This document shows positions 43,126 to 52,080 of a stretch of DNA of 64,000 nucleotides, in pieces. Numbering within the stretch: position 1 is the first letter of the stretch; the number at the start of each line of letters is the position of its first letter. This DNA comes from Pseudooceanicola nitratireducens (GTDB lineage: Bacteria > Pseudomonadota > Alphaproteobacteria > Rhodobacterales > Rhodobacteraceae): assembly GCF_900109195.1 (NCBI RefSeq), contig NZ_FNZG01000002.1, positions 566,191 to 630,190 on the forward strand, in the 5' to 3' direction. The notes under the pieces were generated by a model. The model had not been told where the DNA came from and made no database searches. It saw only the letters and a program-made list of their open reading frames with translations. The position numbers were made by a program, and so were the translations under genes.

Positions 43126-45017
43126 CGCCTGTTGTGATGGTGGTGTCTTCGGCCGGTGCGCCGGTGGCGCGGCGGGTTGCGGATGCGCTTGGCGTGCCGC
43201 TCTGGGGGCGCGAGGGGCGCGTTGACGGCGCGGATGAGACGTTCCCGAATGCGCTGCATTTCGCACGGGACATGTTCGCCGCCGGGCGTCCGGTGATCGG
43301 CGTCTGCGCCAGCGGGATTCTGGTGCGGGCGGTGGCGCCGCTTTTGGGGTCGAAGATGGCCGAACCGCCGGTTGTCTCGGTCAGCGATGACGGGGCCGTG
43401 GTCGTACCGCTTCTGGGCGGGCACCGGGGGGGCAACCGTCTGGCGCGGCAGATCGCGGATGTGCTGGGCGCGGTGCCGGCGGTGACCACGGCGGGCGACA
43501 TCGCCATCGGCGTGGCGCTGGATGCCCCGCCCGAGGGCTACCGCCTGGCCAATCGCGGCGATGCCCAGGCGGCAATGGCCGCGCTGGTCAATGGCGCGGG
43601 GCTGGTGGTGAAGGGGCCGAACATCTTTGGCGTGGAGCCGAAAGAGGGCGCGGGCGCGGTCGAGCTGCGCGTGGTCGAGCAACCCTGGGAGGGCGGGCCG
43701 GACCGATTGGTCTATCACCCGCAGCGCTTCTGTATCGGCGTGGGGTGTGCCCGGAATGCGGAGCCCGAGGAGCTTTGGACCCTGGTCCAGGCGTCGCTGC
43801 GCGAAGCGAATATCGCGCCGGGGGCCGTGGCGGGTGTGGGCACGATTGCGCTTAAGGCCGATGAGCCGGCGATCCTGGCACTGGCGCAGCGGCTGGACGT
43901 GCCCCTGCGGCTGTTCTCGGCCGAGGAGCTTGAGGCGCAGGCGGATTATCTGGCCAACCCCTCCGACGTGGTCTTTGCCGAGGTCGGCTGCCACGGTGTA
44001 TCCGAGGGCGCGGCGCTATGCCTTGCGGGACCGGAGAGCCATTTCGAGGTGACCAAGCGCAAGACGGCCAATACCACCTGTGCCATTGCCGCGGCCCCCG
44101 CGCCGGTGACCAAATTCACCGGGCGTCCGCGCGGGAAACTGTCGGTCGTGGGGATCGGGCCGGGGCAGGCCAGCTGGCGCACGCCCGAGGTGTCGCAGTT
44201 GATCTCCCAGGCCGAGGAACTGGTCGGCTATGGCTTGTATATCGATCTGCTGGGGCCGCTGGCAGCGGGCAAGCATCGGGCGGATTTCCCCCTTGGCGGG
44301 GAAGAGGACCGCTGTCGCTATGCGCTGGAACGCGCGGCCGAGGGGCGCAACGTGGCGCTGGTTTGTTCGGGCGATGCGGGCATCTACGCCATGGGCGCGC
44401 TGGTGTTCGAGCTGCTGAACCGCAGCGACGACACCGGCGTCAGCGACGCTGCGCGGCGGGTCGAGGTGGTCTGTTCGCCGGGCGTATCCGCCTTGCAGGC
44501 GGCGGCGGCGCGGGCGGGCGCGCCATTGGGCCACGATTTCTGCGCCATCTCGCTAAGCGATCTGCTGACGCCCCGGGACGACATCCTGCGGCGGCTGCGG
44601 GCGGCGGCCGAAGGCGATTTCGTCATCGCCTTCTACAACCCGGTCTCCAAGACGCGGCGCACCCTGCTGGCCGAGGCGCGCAAGATCCTGTTGCAGCATC
44701 GCCCGGCGGATACGCCGGTGATGCTGGCGACCTCGCTTGGGCGACCGGAAGAAAACCTGCGCTACCGGCGGCTGGACGAGCTGGAGGTGGACGAGGTCGA
44801 CATGCTGACCGTCGTGCTGATCGGATCGTCCAATTCGCAGCTGGCCATGCTGGGCGAGGGGCCACGCATGTACACACCGCGCGGCTATGCGCGGCGGATC
44901 GATGGCGACCTCGTGGAGGTCGGCAACCGTCACATCGGATCAGGAGCCCTGTGGGAGCCGGAAGAGGGGGGCACTGCCCCCGTCCGGCCCGAGGCCGGAC
45001 TCCCCCGGGATATTTGA
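43116..45017 (+). CDS. cobJ: fusion: CbiG-like domain plus precorrin-3B C17-methyltransferase CobJ
   Basis: A 633-residue two-part protein. Residues 1-330 are CbiG-like: an N-terminal part with IGVCASGILVRAVAPLLGSK and VPLLGGHRGGNRLA, and a C-terminal part RFCIGVGCARNAE ... VFAEVGCHGVSEGAAL. Residues 341-600 are CobJ (KLSVVGIGPGQASWRTPE, CSGDAGIYAMGALVFELL, CSPGVSALQAAAARAGAPLGHDFCAISLSDLLTP, FYNPVSKTR). CbiG belongs to the anaerobic route, CobJ to the aerobic one. The last 18 residues are encoded by repeat copy H, whose ATATTTGA core gives the stop codon. Confidence 0.95.
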   Translation: MAVTPVVMVVSSAGAPVARRVADALGVPLWGREGRVDGADETFPNALHFARDMFAAGRPVIGVCASGILVRAVAPLLGSKMAEPPVVSVSDDGAVVVPLLGGHRGGNRLARQIADVLGAVPAVTTAGDIAIGVALDAPPEGYRLANRGDAQAAMAALVNGAGLVVKGPNIFGVEPKEGAGAVELRVVEQPWEGGPDRLVYHPQRFCIGVGCARNAEPEELWTLVQASLREANIAPGAVAGVGTIALKADEPAILALAQRLDVPLRLFSAEELEAQADYLANPSDVVFAEVGCHGVSEGAALCLAGPESHFEVTKRKTANTTCAIAAAPAPVTKFTGRPRGKLSVVGIGPGQASWRTPEVSQLISQAEELVGYGLYIDLLGPLAAGKHRADFPLGGEEDRCRYALERAAEGRNVALVCSGDAGIYAMGALVFELLNRSDDTGVSDAARRVEVVCSPGVSALQAAAARAGAPLGHDFCAISLSDLLTPRDDILRRLRAAAEGDFVIAFYNPVSKTRRTLLAEARKILLQHRPADTPVMLATSLGRPEENLRYRRLDELEVDEVDMLTVVLIGSSNSQLAMLGEGPRMYTPRGYARRIDGDLVEVGNRHIGSGALWEPEEGGTAPVRPEAGLPRDI

Positions 45018-45029
45018 GGCAAGAGGATG
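44966..45029 (+). repeat. dispersed GGATATTT repeat, copy H (long form), at the cobJ/cobM junction
   Basis: GGGGGCACTGCCCCC hairpin (within 44966-44981), GTCCGGCC-CGA-GGCCGGAC hairpin (44982-45000), then TCCCCCGGGATATTT, GA, GGCAAGAGGATG. It provides the C-terminal codons and stop of cobJ as well as AAGAGG and the ATG of cobM. The layout is the same as copy C. Confidence 0.85.
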
Positions 45030-45803
45030 ACAGTTTACTTTATCGGGGCGGGGCCGGGTGATCCCGAGCTTCTGACGTTGAAGGCGCAGCGGGTGATCGG
45101 GTCCTGTCCGGTCTGCCTCTATGCCGGGTCTCTGGTGCCGGCCGAGGTCGTGGCCTGCGCGCCCGAGGGGGCGCGGGTTCTGGACACGGCCCCCATGACG
45201 CTGGACGAAACCCACGCCGAGATCGCCGCGGCCCACGGGCGCGGAGAGGATGTGGCGCGGGTGCATTCGGGCGATCCGTCGCTGTACGGTGCAATTGCCG
45301 AACAGATCCGGCGGCTGCGGGCCGATGGCATCGGGTACGAGATCATTCCCGGCGTGCCCGCCTATGCGGCGGCGGCGGCGGCCCTGGGGCAGGAGCTGAC
45401 GGTGCCGGAAGTGGCGCAGTCGATCGTGCTGACGCGGGTGTCGATGAAATCCACCGCCATGCCTGCGGGAGAGACGCTTGAGAACTTTGCCCGCACCGGC
45501 GCGACCCTGGCGATCCATCTGGGCGTGCGCAACCTGCGCGAGATCGAGCGCCAGCTGACCCCCTATTACGGTGCGGAGTGTCCGGTGATCGTCGCCTATC
45601 GCGTGGGCTGGCCGGACCAGATGTTCATCCGGGGCACGCTGGCCGATATCCATGCCAAGGTGCGGGCGGAAAAGATCACCCGAACGGCGCTGACCCTTGT
45701 GGGCCCGGTGCTGGGCGAGATCCGCGATTTCAAGGACAGCGCGCTGTATGACGAGGCGATCCCGCATGTGCTGCGCCCCAAGGTCCGGGTCCGCGAAGGC
45801 TGA
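45027..45803 (+). CDS. cobM: precorrin-4 C11-methyltransferase CobM
   Basis: A 258-residue SAM-dependent methylase that converts precorrin-4 to precorrin-5. Blocks seen are VYFIGAGPGDPELLTLKAQ at the N terminus, LYAGSLVPAEVVACAP, VHSGDPSLYGAIAEQIRRL, YEIIPGVPAYAAAAAALGQELTVPEV and VAYRVGWPDQMFIRGTL. The start ATG and the purine-rich AAGAGG before it belong to repeat copy H. It is the last cobalamin gene of this block. Confidence 0.96.
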   Translation: MTVYFIGAGPGDPELLTLKAQRVIGSCPVCLYAGSLVPAEVVACAPEGARVLDTAPMTLDETHAEIAAAHGRGEDVARVHSGDPSLYGAIAEQIRRLRADGIGYEIIPGVPAYAAAAAALGQELTVPEVAQSIVLTRVSMKSTAMPAGETLENFARTGATLAIHLGVRNLREIERQLTPYYGAECPVIVAYRVGWPDQMFIRGTLADIHAKVRAEKITRTALTLVGPVLGEIRDFKDSALYDEAIPHVLRPKVRVREG

Positions 45804-45900
45804 CCCAGAGGTCACACCGTGCCGGGAAGTCGGATTTTCCTGGCCGGTTAACTTGACGTGAAGCCCTTGCGCGTCATCCTGATCCGCGGAGGAGCGGATC

Positions 45901-46260
45901 ATGACGACTTATTTCTCGAAAGAGGTGCGCGAGGGCCTGGCCGCCGCGCACCGGAAGGCGCTGAAGCGGCGCAACCGTCTGCGTGTCCAGGCCGGAGAGG
46001 AGATCTTTCCGGTGGTGCGCCTGAAGGACGACGGTTTCGTGGTGGCGGCCGAGGGCGTGCCGAAGCTGCGCGGCCGGGTCGACCTGTTCGATGGCACGCG
46101 GCACCTGTGGAACTGCCTGATCGTCGCGGCCGAGGAAGAGGGCGGCGAGATGATCTATGAGTTCAAGCGCCAGACCCCGACCACCAGTGGCCCGGCGCTG
46201 GATTTCGCCCGCGACGACACTGCACCGGCTGGCTACCTGACCCGCTCCCCCGAGGTGTGA
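45901..46260 (+). CDS. conserved-looking hypothetical protein (119 aa)
   Basis: A 119-residue soluble protein: a basic N-terminal helix (EVREGLAAAHRKALKRRNRLRVQ), then a beta-rich middle (FPVVRLKDDGFVVAAEGVPKLRGRVDLFDGTRHLWNCLIVAAEEEGGEMIYEFKRQ) and a polar tail. GGAGGAG stands well placed before the ATG. It is about 97 bases after cobM. I do not recognise the family; length, codon use and RBS support a real gene. Confidence 0.75.
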   Translation: MTTYFSKEVREGLAAAHRKALKRRNRLRVQAGEEIFPVVRLKDDGFVVAAEGVPKLRGRVDLFDGTRHLWNCLIVAAEEEGGEMIYEFKRQTPTTSGPALDFARDDTAPAGYLTRSPEV

Positions 46261-46572
46261 GGCCCGGTTCGCAGCTGGGCGTCGGCCCCGATCCCTTCCC
46301 GCGCAAGAGGGCGATTCGGGCCGATGAAACGGTTCATTCCGGGCAAAACCACCGCTTCGTGAAAATTTGTTTCCCTGTAAACATGTTGCAGTGACACTTA
46401 TTTTCCGGATCGGGGGGCAATTCTCCTTATGAGCGTTTGACAAAGCCGCGTTTGCACGGGCATCTTCAGTCGGCAGAACGCTTTTTTCGATGGGCTGATC
46501 CCGGAGGGCCGGGACTGAAAGCACCCAAGTTGCACCCGCTGGAAATCCGTTCGAAATGACTGGGAGGAACAA
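46261..46572 (+). promoter_or_regulatory. leader region of the TRAP operon with possible promoter
   Basis: A 312-base gap. A TTGACA at 46437-46442 is followed, with an 18-base spacer, by CATCTT, a weak sigma-70-type pair. Upstream an AACATGTT dyad (46379-46386) may bind a regulator. GGGAGGA lies before the dctP ATG. Nothing else is evident. Confidence 0.4.
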
Positions 46573-47607
46573 ATGTCATTCATGCAAACGGCACTTCGCG
46601 GGATCGCCGCCGCAGCCCTGATCGCCGGCACCGGAACGGTCGCCATGGCGCAGGAAGTTACCCTGAAATTGCACCAGTTTCTGCCGGCGCAGGCATCCGT
46701 GCCGAAGCAGATCCTGGACGTCTGGGCCGACAAGGTCGAGGCGGATTCCGATGGTCGGATCAAGATCGACCGCTACCCCTCGATGCAGCTGGGCGGTCGC
46801 CCGCCTGAACTGGTGGACCAGGTGATCGACGGCGTCGCCGACATCATCTGGACCGTGACCGGCTATACCCCCGGCCGCTTCCCCAGCTCGGAAGCCTTCG
46901 AGATGCCGTTTGTCATGACCAATGGCGAAGACACCAGCCGCGCCTACTGGCAGTATGTCGAGAAGAACATGCTGGATACCGAGTTCGCGGACCTCAAGAT
47001 GCTGGGCGTCTGGGTGCACGGCCCCGGCCTGATCCATTCCAAGGATCCGATCACCAGCGTGGCTGACCTGAACGGCGTCAAGCTGCGCGCCCCGACCCGC
47101 GTGACCAACAAGATGTTCACCGATATGGGTGCAACCACCGTCGGCATGCCGGTTCCCGCCGTGCCCGAGGCGCTGTCCAAGGGCGTGATCGACGCCACCG
47201 TGATCCCGTGGGAAGTGACCACCGCGCTGAAAGTGTCGGAGCTGGTCGGCAACCACACCACCTGGCCGAACAACGCGCTGTACACGACCACCTTCATCTG
47301 GGCGATGAACAAGGACAAGTACGCAGCACTGCCGGATGATCTGAAGAAGGTCATCGACGACAACTCGGGCGAGGAATTCTCGGCCTTCGCGGGCAAGACG
47401 ATGCAGGCCGCGGACCAGCAGGGTTTCGACTTTGCGAAAGAGCGTGGCAACAACATCATCGATCTGAATGAAGACCAGATCGCCGAGTGGAAAGCCGCCG
47501 CCGCCCCGATCGAGGCATGGTGGGTCGAAGAGGTGACCAAGGCCGGTCTGGACGGCCAGGCCCTGCTGGATGAAGCCAAGGCGCTGATCCAGGAAAACAC
47601 CAAGTAA
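46573..47607 (+). CDS. dctP: TRAP transporter substrate-binding protein (DctP family)
   Basis: A 344-residue periplasmic protein with a signal peptide ending AMA-QE. The mature part begins VTLKLHQFLPAQASVPKQILDVWADKVEADS. The family arginine region that binds the substrate carboxylate is visible as LNGVKLRAPTRVTNKMFTDMGA. It is the first gene of a P-Q-M operon. The ligand (a carboxylic acid) cannot be named from sequence. A hairpin after the gene probably gives excess of this subunit. Confidence 0.93.
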   Translation: MSFMQTALRGIAAAALIAGTGTVAMAQEVTLKLHQFLPAQASVPKQILDVWADKVEADSDGRIKIDRYPSMQLGGRPPELVDQVIDGVADIIWTVTGYTPGRFPSSEAFEMPFVMTNGEDTSRAYWQYVEKNMLDTEFADLKMLGVWVHGPGLIHSKDPITSVADLNGVKLRAPTRVTNKMFTDMGATTVGMPVPAVPEALSKGVIDATVIPWEVTTALKVSELVGNHTTWPNNALYTTTFIWAMNKDKYAALPDDLKKVIDDNSGEEFSAFAGKTMQAADQQGFDFAKERGNNIIDLNEDQIAEWKAAAAPIEAWWVEEVTKAGLDGQALLDEAKALIQENTK

Positions 47608-47641
47608 GACAGGCTGGCCGCGCGGGTCGCGGCCGCTTTTG

Positions 47642-47666
47642 CGCCGGGTCTTCGGGCCCGGCGTTT
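47642..47666 (+). other. intercistronic hairpin between dctP and dctQ
   Basis: CGCCGGG and CCCGGCG with an 8-base loop, followed by only three T. Its position after a binding-protein gene fits partial termination or 3' end protection that raises the DctP:DctQM ratio. Confidence 0.7.
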
Positions 47667-47705
47667 CCGTAGAAACGGGGTTTATGGCAGATAGGGGGGA
47701 CTGAC

Positions 47706-48287
47706 ATGACACGACTATTCCTTGCGCTGGCACGGCTGGCTGCAATTCTGGGCGGAATCGTCCTGACCTTTCTCATTCTTCTGACCTGTGTCTCGGTGAT
47801 CGGGCGGGGCCTGAACACGCTGATGCACGGTCTGGTGGACGCGGGCATCCTGGGCGGGTTCGCGCAATCGATCCTGGATGCGGGCGTCGGTCCGGTTCTG
47901 GGCGACTTCGAGCTGGTCGAGGCCGGCATCGCCTTCTGCATCTTCTCGTTCCTGCCGCTGGCGCAGATCACCGGGGCCCATGCCACCGTGGACATCCTGG
48001 TGTCGCAGTTCCCGCAGAAATGGATCCGCGCGCTGACCACCCTGTGGGAGGTCGTCTTTGCCGTGGTCATGATCGTCATCGCCTGGAAGCTGTATGACGG
48101 GATGGCGGGCAAGATGCGCTACAACGAAACGACCATGCTGCTGCAGTTCCCCGTGTGGTGGGCCTATGCGGCGTCCTTCGCGATGGCCTGTGTCGCGGCT
48201 GTTGTCGCGGTCTACGTGGCCGGCGCGCGCGTCGTCGAAATTCTATCCGGTCGGGTCATCCTGACCATCGAAGGAGGGGCTCACTGA
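47706..48287 (+). CDS. dctQ: TRAP transporter small permease (DctQ)
   Basis: A 193-residue membrane protein with four helices. First is AILGGIVLTFLILLTCVSVIGRGL, and later ones include VDILVSQFPQKWIRALTTLWEVVFAVVMIVIAWKLY and WWAYAASFAMACVAAVVAVYVAG. An insert between helices 1 and 2 (residues 37-70) is longer than in the shortest members. Its stop overlaps the dctM start (TGATG). Confidence 0.92.
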   Translation: MTRLFLALARLAAILGGIVLTFLILLTCVSVIGRGLNTLMHGLVDAGILGGFAQSILDAGVGPVLGDFELVEAGIAFCIFSFLPLAQITGAHATVDILVSQFPQKWIRALTTLWEVVFAVVMIVIAWKLYDGMAGKMRYNETTMLLQFPVWWAYAASFAMACVAAVVAVYVAGARVVEILSGRVILTIEGGAH

Positions 48288-49609
48288 TGAGCAACTTTGA
48301 CCTGGGGTTGCTGTCCTTCCCCATCCTGATGCTGCTGATCTTCCTGCGCATGCCGATCGGCCTGGCGATGTTCACCGTGGGCTTCGGCGGCATGTACTAT
48401 GTGACCGGCGGCACCGTGGTGGCTCTGGCCCGGTTGAAAAGCGAAACCTTCTCGACCTTCTCCAGCTATTCGCTGTCGATCGTGCCGATGTTCCTCCTGA
48501 TGGGGCAGTTCGCGACCCTGGGCGGCATGTCCCAGGCGCTGTTCAAGGCGGCGGAAAACTGGCTGGGTCATCTGCGCGGCGGCGTGGCCATGGCGGCCAT
48601 CGGGGCCTGCGCGGGGTTCGGCGCGATCTGCGGATCGTCGCTGGCGACGGCGGCCACCATGGGGCAGGTCGCCCTGCCTGAGATGAAGCGCTATGGCTAT
48701 TCCGGGGGCTTCTCCTCGGCGACGCTGGCGGCGGGGGGCACGCTTGGCATCCTGATCCCGCCTTCGGTGATCCTGGTGATCTACGCGATCCTGGCCGAGC
48801 AGAACATCGCCAAGCTGTTCCTGGCGGCCTTCATCCCCGGCATCCTTGCGGCGATCGGATACATGATCACCGTGTCGATCTACGTGCGCCTGAACCCGGA
48901 TGCGGCGGGTGTGCGCCCGCCGGTGCCCATGGCGGAACGCTTCCGGTCGATGATCGACGTGCTGCCCGTGCTGGTGGTCTTCCTTGTGGTGGTGGGCGGC
49001 ATCTATGCCGGTCTCTTCACCCCGACCGAAGGTGCGGCCGTAGGCGCGGCCGGCACCGGGCTGATCGCCTGGGTCAATGGCGGGCTGCGCGGACGCGCCT
49101 GGCTGGACAGCTTCTTTGCCACGGCGAAATCCACCGCGATGATCTTCTTCATCGTGTTGGGCGCGGCCTTCTACAACGGCTTCCTGGCGCTGACCCAGGT
49201 GCCGCAGGAACTGGCCACCTGGGTGGTCGAACAGGGCTATAACCCCTGGCTGGTCCTGGTGATGATCCTGGCGTTGTACCTGGTCTTTGGCTGCCTGATG
49301 GACAGCCTGTCGATGATCCTGCTGACGATCCCGATCTTCTTCCCGATCGTCTCGGCGCTGGATTTCGGCCTGTCGTCCGAGGAATTCGCGATCTGGTTCG
49401 GGATCATCGTGCTGATCGTGGTCGAGGTCGGGCTGATCACGCCGCCCGTGGGGATGAACCTGTTCGTCATCAACTCGATGGACCGGGAAACCCCGATCGT
49501 GAAGACCTATGGCGCGGTGATGTATTTCGTGGGCTCGGACCTGATGCGCGTGGCGATCCTGGTGCTGTTCCCCGGCATCACCCTGTTCCTGCTGCGGATC
49601 TTCAGCTGA
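48287..49609 (+). CDS. dctM: TRAP transporter large permease (DctM)
   Basis: A 440-residue membrane protein with about twelve helices, the sodium-coupled transport subunit. Family blocks are FLRMPIGLAMFTVGFGG, SIVPMFLLMGQFATLGGMS, CAGFGAICGSSLATAATMGQVALPEM, GGTLGILIPPSVILVIYAIL and the C-terminal GLITPPVGMNLFVINS. AAGGAGGGG before the ATG at 48287 fixes the start. Confidence 0.95.
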   Translation: MSNFDLGLLSFPILMLLIFLRMPIGLAMFTVGFGGMYYVTGGTVVALARLKSETFSTFSSYSLSIVPMFLLMGQFATLGGMSQALFKAAENWLGHLRGGVAMAAIGACAGFGAICGSSLATAATMGQVALPEMKRYGYSGGFSSATLAAGGTLGILIPPSVILVIYAILAEQNIAKLFLAAFIPGILAAIGYMITVSIYVRLNPDAAGVRPPVPMAERFRSMIDVLPVLVVFLVVVGGIYAGLFTPTEGAAVGAAGTGLIAWVNGGLRGRAWLDSFFATAKSTAMIFFIVLGAAFYNGFLALTQVPQELATWVVEQGYNPWLVLVMILALYLVFGCLMDSLSMILLTIPIFFPIVSALDFGLSSEEFAIWFGIIVLIVVEVGLITPPVGMNLFVINSMDRETPIVKTYGAVMYFVGSDLMRVAILVLFPGITLFLLRIFS

Positions 49610-49670
49610 GGCACCGCAGGGGCCGATCATGGGACGATCATGGCCCGGGTGCCTGATGATCCGAGATAAG

Positions 49671-49706
49671 AAAGCCTGCCGCATCCATCGGGTGCGGCAG
49701 GCTTTT
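49671..49706. terminator. bidirectional terminator between dctM and ald
   Basis: AAAGCCTGCCGCA and TGCGGCAGGCTTT pair with a 9-base loop; T runs occur on both strands (AAAG upstream, TTTT downstream). It serves the plus-strand TRAP operon and the minus-strand alanine dehydrogenase gene. Confidence 0.92.
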
Positions 49707-49729
49707 CCCTTCTGATCCGGGAGGATGGA

Positions 49730-50848
49730 TCACAGGGCGGCGACGGCCTCGTCCGCGGTGATCCAGTCCAGGCCCTGGGCCTCGGCCACCGCCTCATAGG
49801 TCAGCTTCCCGGCCGAGACGTTCAGCCCGGCCCGCAGATGCACGTCGCGTTCCAGCGCCGCCTTCACGCCCAGATCAGCCAGACGCAGCAGGTGCGGCAG
49901 CGTCGCGTTGTTCAGCGCATAGGTTGAGGTCCGCGCCACGCCGCCGGGCATGTTGGCCACGCAGTAGTGGACCACGCCTTCCTCGACATAGATCGGGTCC
50001 TGATGGGTGGTTGCGCGCGAGGTTTCGAAGCAGCCGCCCTGGTCGATGGCCACGTCGACGACCACGGCACCGGGCATCATGGTCTTCAGCATGGCGCGGG
50101 TCACCAGCTTGGGTGCGGCGGCCCCGGGGATCAGCACCGCGCCGATCACCATGTCGGCGGTCTGCACCAGCTGTTCCAGCGCGGTGGCGGTGGAATAGAC
50201 GGTGCGCACCTGGCCGCCGAACTGGCGGTCGATGTCCTCAAGCACGTCGTTCGAGCGGTCCAGAACGGTCACATCCGCGCCCATGCCCACGGCCATCTGC
50301 GCCGCGTTACGGCCCACGACGCCACCGCCGATGACGATGACCTTGGCGGGGGCCACGCCGGGCACGCCGCCCAGCAGCATGCCGCGTCCGCCCTGCGCCT
50401 TCTCCAGCGCATGGGCCCCGGCCTGCACGGACATCCGCCCGGCAACCTGGCTCATCGGGCGCAGCAGGGGCAGCCCGCCGCCGGGGGCGGTCACGGTTTC
50501 ATAGGCGATGCAGGTCGCGCCGCTGTCGATCAGGTCGCGGGTCTGGTCGGCATCGGGGGCCAAGTGCAGATAGGTATAGAGCGTCTGACCAGCGCGCAGG
50601 CGCTTGCGTTCGACGGCCTGGGGTTCCTTGACCTTCACCACGATGTCGGCGCGGGAAAACAGCGTCTCGACATCGGTCAGGCTGGCCCCAGCGGCGGCAT
50701 AGGCCTCGTCCGTGGCGCCGATGCCTTCGCCGGCTCCGGTCTCGATCAGGACTTCATGGCCATGGGCCACCAGTTCCGACACGCTTTCCGGGGTCAGGCC
50801 GACGCGATATTCGTGGTTCTTGATTTCCTTGGGGCTGCCGATGATCAC
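49730..50848 (-). CDS. ald: alanine dehydrogenase
   Basis: A 372-residue NAD-dependent enzyme interconverting L-alanine and pyruvate plus ammonia. It has the conserved N terminus [27 protein letters not shown] with the substrate Lys, YLHLA with the catalytic His, and [26 protein letters not shown]. The nucleotide-binding [13 protein letters not shown] and [14 protein letters not shown] follow. It is preceded on the same strand by a BKACE gene, but a terminator lies between. Confidence 0.97.
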   Translation of the reverse strand: MIIGSPKEIKNHEYRVGLTPESVSELVAHGHEVLIETGAGEGIGATDEAYAAAGASLTDVETLFSRADIVVKVKEPQAVERKRLRAGQTLYTYLHLAPDADQTRDLIDSGATCIAYETVTAPGGGLPLLRPMSQVAGRMSVQAGAHALEKAQGGRGMLLGGVPGVAPAKVIVIGGGVVGRNAAQMAVGMGADVTVLDRSNDVLEDIDRQFGGQVRTVYSTATALEQLVQTADMVIGAVLIPGAAAPKLVTRAMLKTMMPGAVVVDVAIDQGGCFETSRATTHQDPIYVEEGVVHYCVANMPGGVARTSTYALNNATLPHLLRLADLGVKAALERDVHLRAGLNVSAGKLTYEAVAEAQGLDWITADEAVAAL

Positions 50849-50959
50849 CGTATTCTCCTTGGGTTGGCAGGTTTCCTTGCCCCCATGGGATCACGGGATC
50901 CGTGCAATTTCCTTGTGAAGTTGCGTCTGCCCTAACGTCGCTTCGAAGGATCTTGCGTC

Positions 50960-50996
50960 AAAAAGCGAAAGGGCAGGAGGATTTCCTGCCCTTTCG
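50960..50996 (-). terminator. rho-independent terminator of the BKACE gene
   Basis: CGAAAGGGCAGGA and TCCTGCCCTTTCG form a perfect 13-bp stem with a 5-base loop; on the minus strand CTTTTTG follows. It lies 45 bases after the BKACE stop. Confidence 0.92.
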
Positions 50997-51040
50997 GTTA
51001 GGTGTGCAATCCTGTCCTTTTCGGGCAGTTGTGCGCCGGA

Positions 51041-51877
51041 TCAGGCGGGCATCCGCAGGCCCAGGATCTCGCGCGCCTGTTGCCAGGTGGCGACGGGGCG
51101 GTCGTTCTGGTCGCAGATGTCGACAACCCGCTGCACCAGTGCGGCGTTGGACGGGGCCAGCGTGGTCTTGTCCAGCCGCACGTTGTCTTCCAGCCCACAG
51201 CGGGCATGACCGCCCGAGGTCACGGCCCATTCGTTGATCGTCAGCTGATCGCGGCCGATACCGGCGGCGCACCATTGGCTGTCGGGCAGCAGGCGGGTCA
51301 TCGTCTCGATATAGAAATCAAAGGTCGGACGGTCGACGGGCATGGCGTTCTTCACGCCCATGACGAACTGGACATAGGGGCTGCGCGCGATCTTGCCGGC
51401 GCGGAACATGGCGGCGGCCTGATGAATGTGGCTTAGATCGAAGGCTTCGATTTCCGGCATGACATCATAGGTCAGCATCTCTTCGGCCAGCCAGTTCACC
51501 AGATCCGGCGGGTTCTCGTAGACGCGGGTCGGGAAGTTGTTCGACCCCACGGAGAGCGACGCCATGTCGGGCCGCAAGGGCAGGTGACCGCCGCGCGCCT
51601 GGCCCGCGCCGGACCGGCCGCCGGTCGAGAACTGGATGATCATGCCGGGGCAGTGTTTCTCCAGCCCTTCCTTGAGGGCGGCGAACTTGTCGGGATCGGA
51701 CGAGGGTGTTTCGTCATCGTTGCGCACATGGGCGTGGCAGATGGTGGCCCCGGCCTCGAATGCCTCGTGCGTGGACTCGATCTGTTCCGAGACGGTGACC
51801 GGAACGGCGGGGTTGTCGGCCTTGGTCGGAAGCGATCCGGTGATGGCGACACAAATAATGCAGGGTTTCTGGGTCAT
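51041..51877 (-). CDS. 3-keto-5-aminohexanoate cleavage (BKACE) family enzyme
   Basis: A 278-residue TIM-barrel beta-keto acid cleavage enzyme that transfers acetyl-CoA to a beta-keto acid substrate. Family marks are CIICVAITGSLPTKADNPAVPVT at the start, the metal-binding HAH in GATICHAHVRND, IIQFSTGGRSG and RPDMASLSVGSNNFPT. GGHARCGLEDNVR near the end carries the third His/Glu metal ligands. The keto-acid substrate cannot be told here. Confidence 0.93.
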   Translation of the reverse strand: MTQKPCIICVAITGSLPTKADNPAVPVTVSEQIESTHEAFEAGATICHAHVRNDDETPSSDPDKFAALKEGLEKHCPGMIIQFSTGGRSGAGQARGGHLPLRPDMASLSVGSNNFPTRVYENPPDLVNWLAEEMLTYDVMPEIEAFDLSHIHQAAAMFRAGKIARSPYVQFVMGVKNAMPVDRPTFDFYIETMTRLLPDSQWCAAGIGRDQLTINEWAVTSGGHARCGLEDNVRLDKTTLAPSNAALVQRVVDICDQNDRPVATWQQAREILGLRMPA

Positions 51878-51903
51878 GGGAACAGCTAGTCCATCGCGGC
51901 TTT

Positions 51904-51920
51904 AATTGTCAACGTCAATT
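51904..51920. promoter_or_regulatory. inverted repeat upstream of the BKACE gene
   Basis: AATTG-TCAACGT-CAATT lies about 30 bases before the BKACE start. Arms of five with a seven-base spacer and inner GTCAA direct repeats resemble MarR/GntR-type operators. No regulator gene is adjacent. Confidence 0.45.
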
Positions 51921-52013
51921 ACCTTGGGTCAGTTTCCGCAGGGTCAGGACGTGCCGGGATTGGACAGGAAGGCGCGGCGTCTTGCAAAGGATTTCGCCCG
52001 TCCTGTCGCCACG

Positions 52014-52042
52014 AAAAAGGGGTGGTTCACTGGAACCACCCC
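52014..52042 (-). terminator. rho-independent terminator of the fasciclin gene
   Basis: GGGGTGGTTC and GAACCACCCC form a 10-bp stem with loop ACTG; on the minus strand CCTTTTTCG follows. It lies 38 bases after the fasciclin stop. Confidence 0.9.
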
Positions 52043-52080
52043 CAAAGCATAGGTCTTTTCAGCTGTAATCAGCCGTTGGA

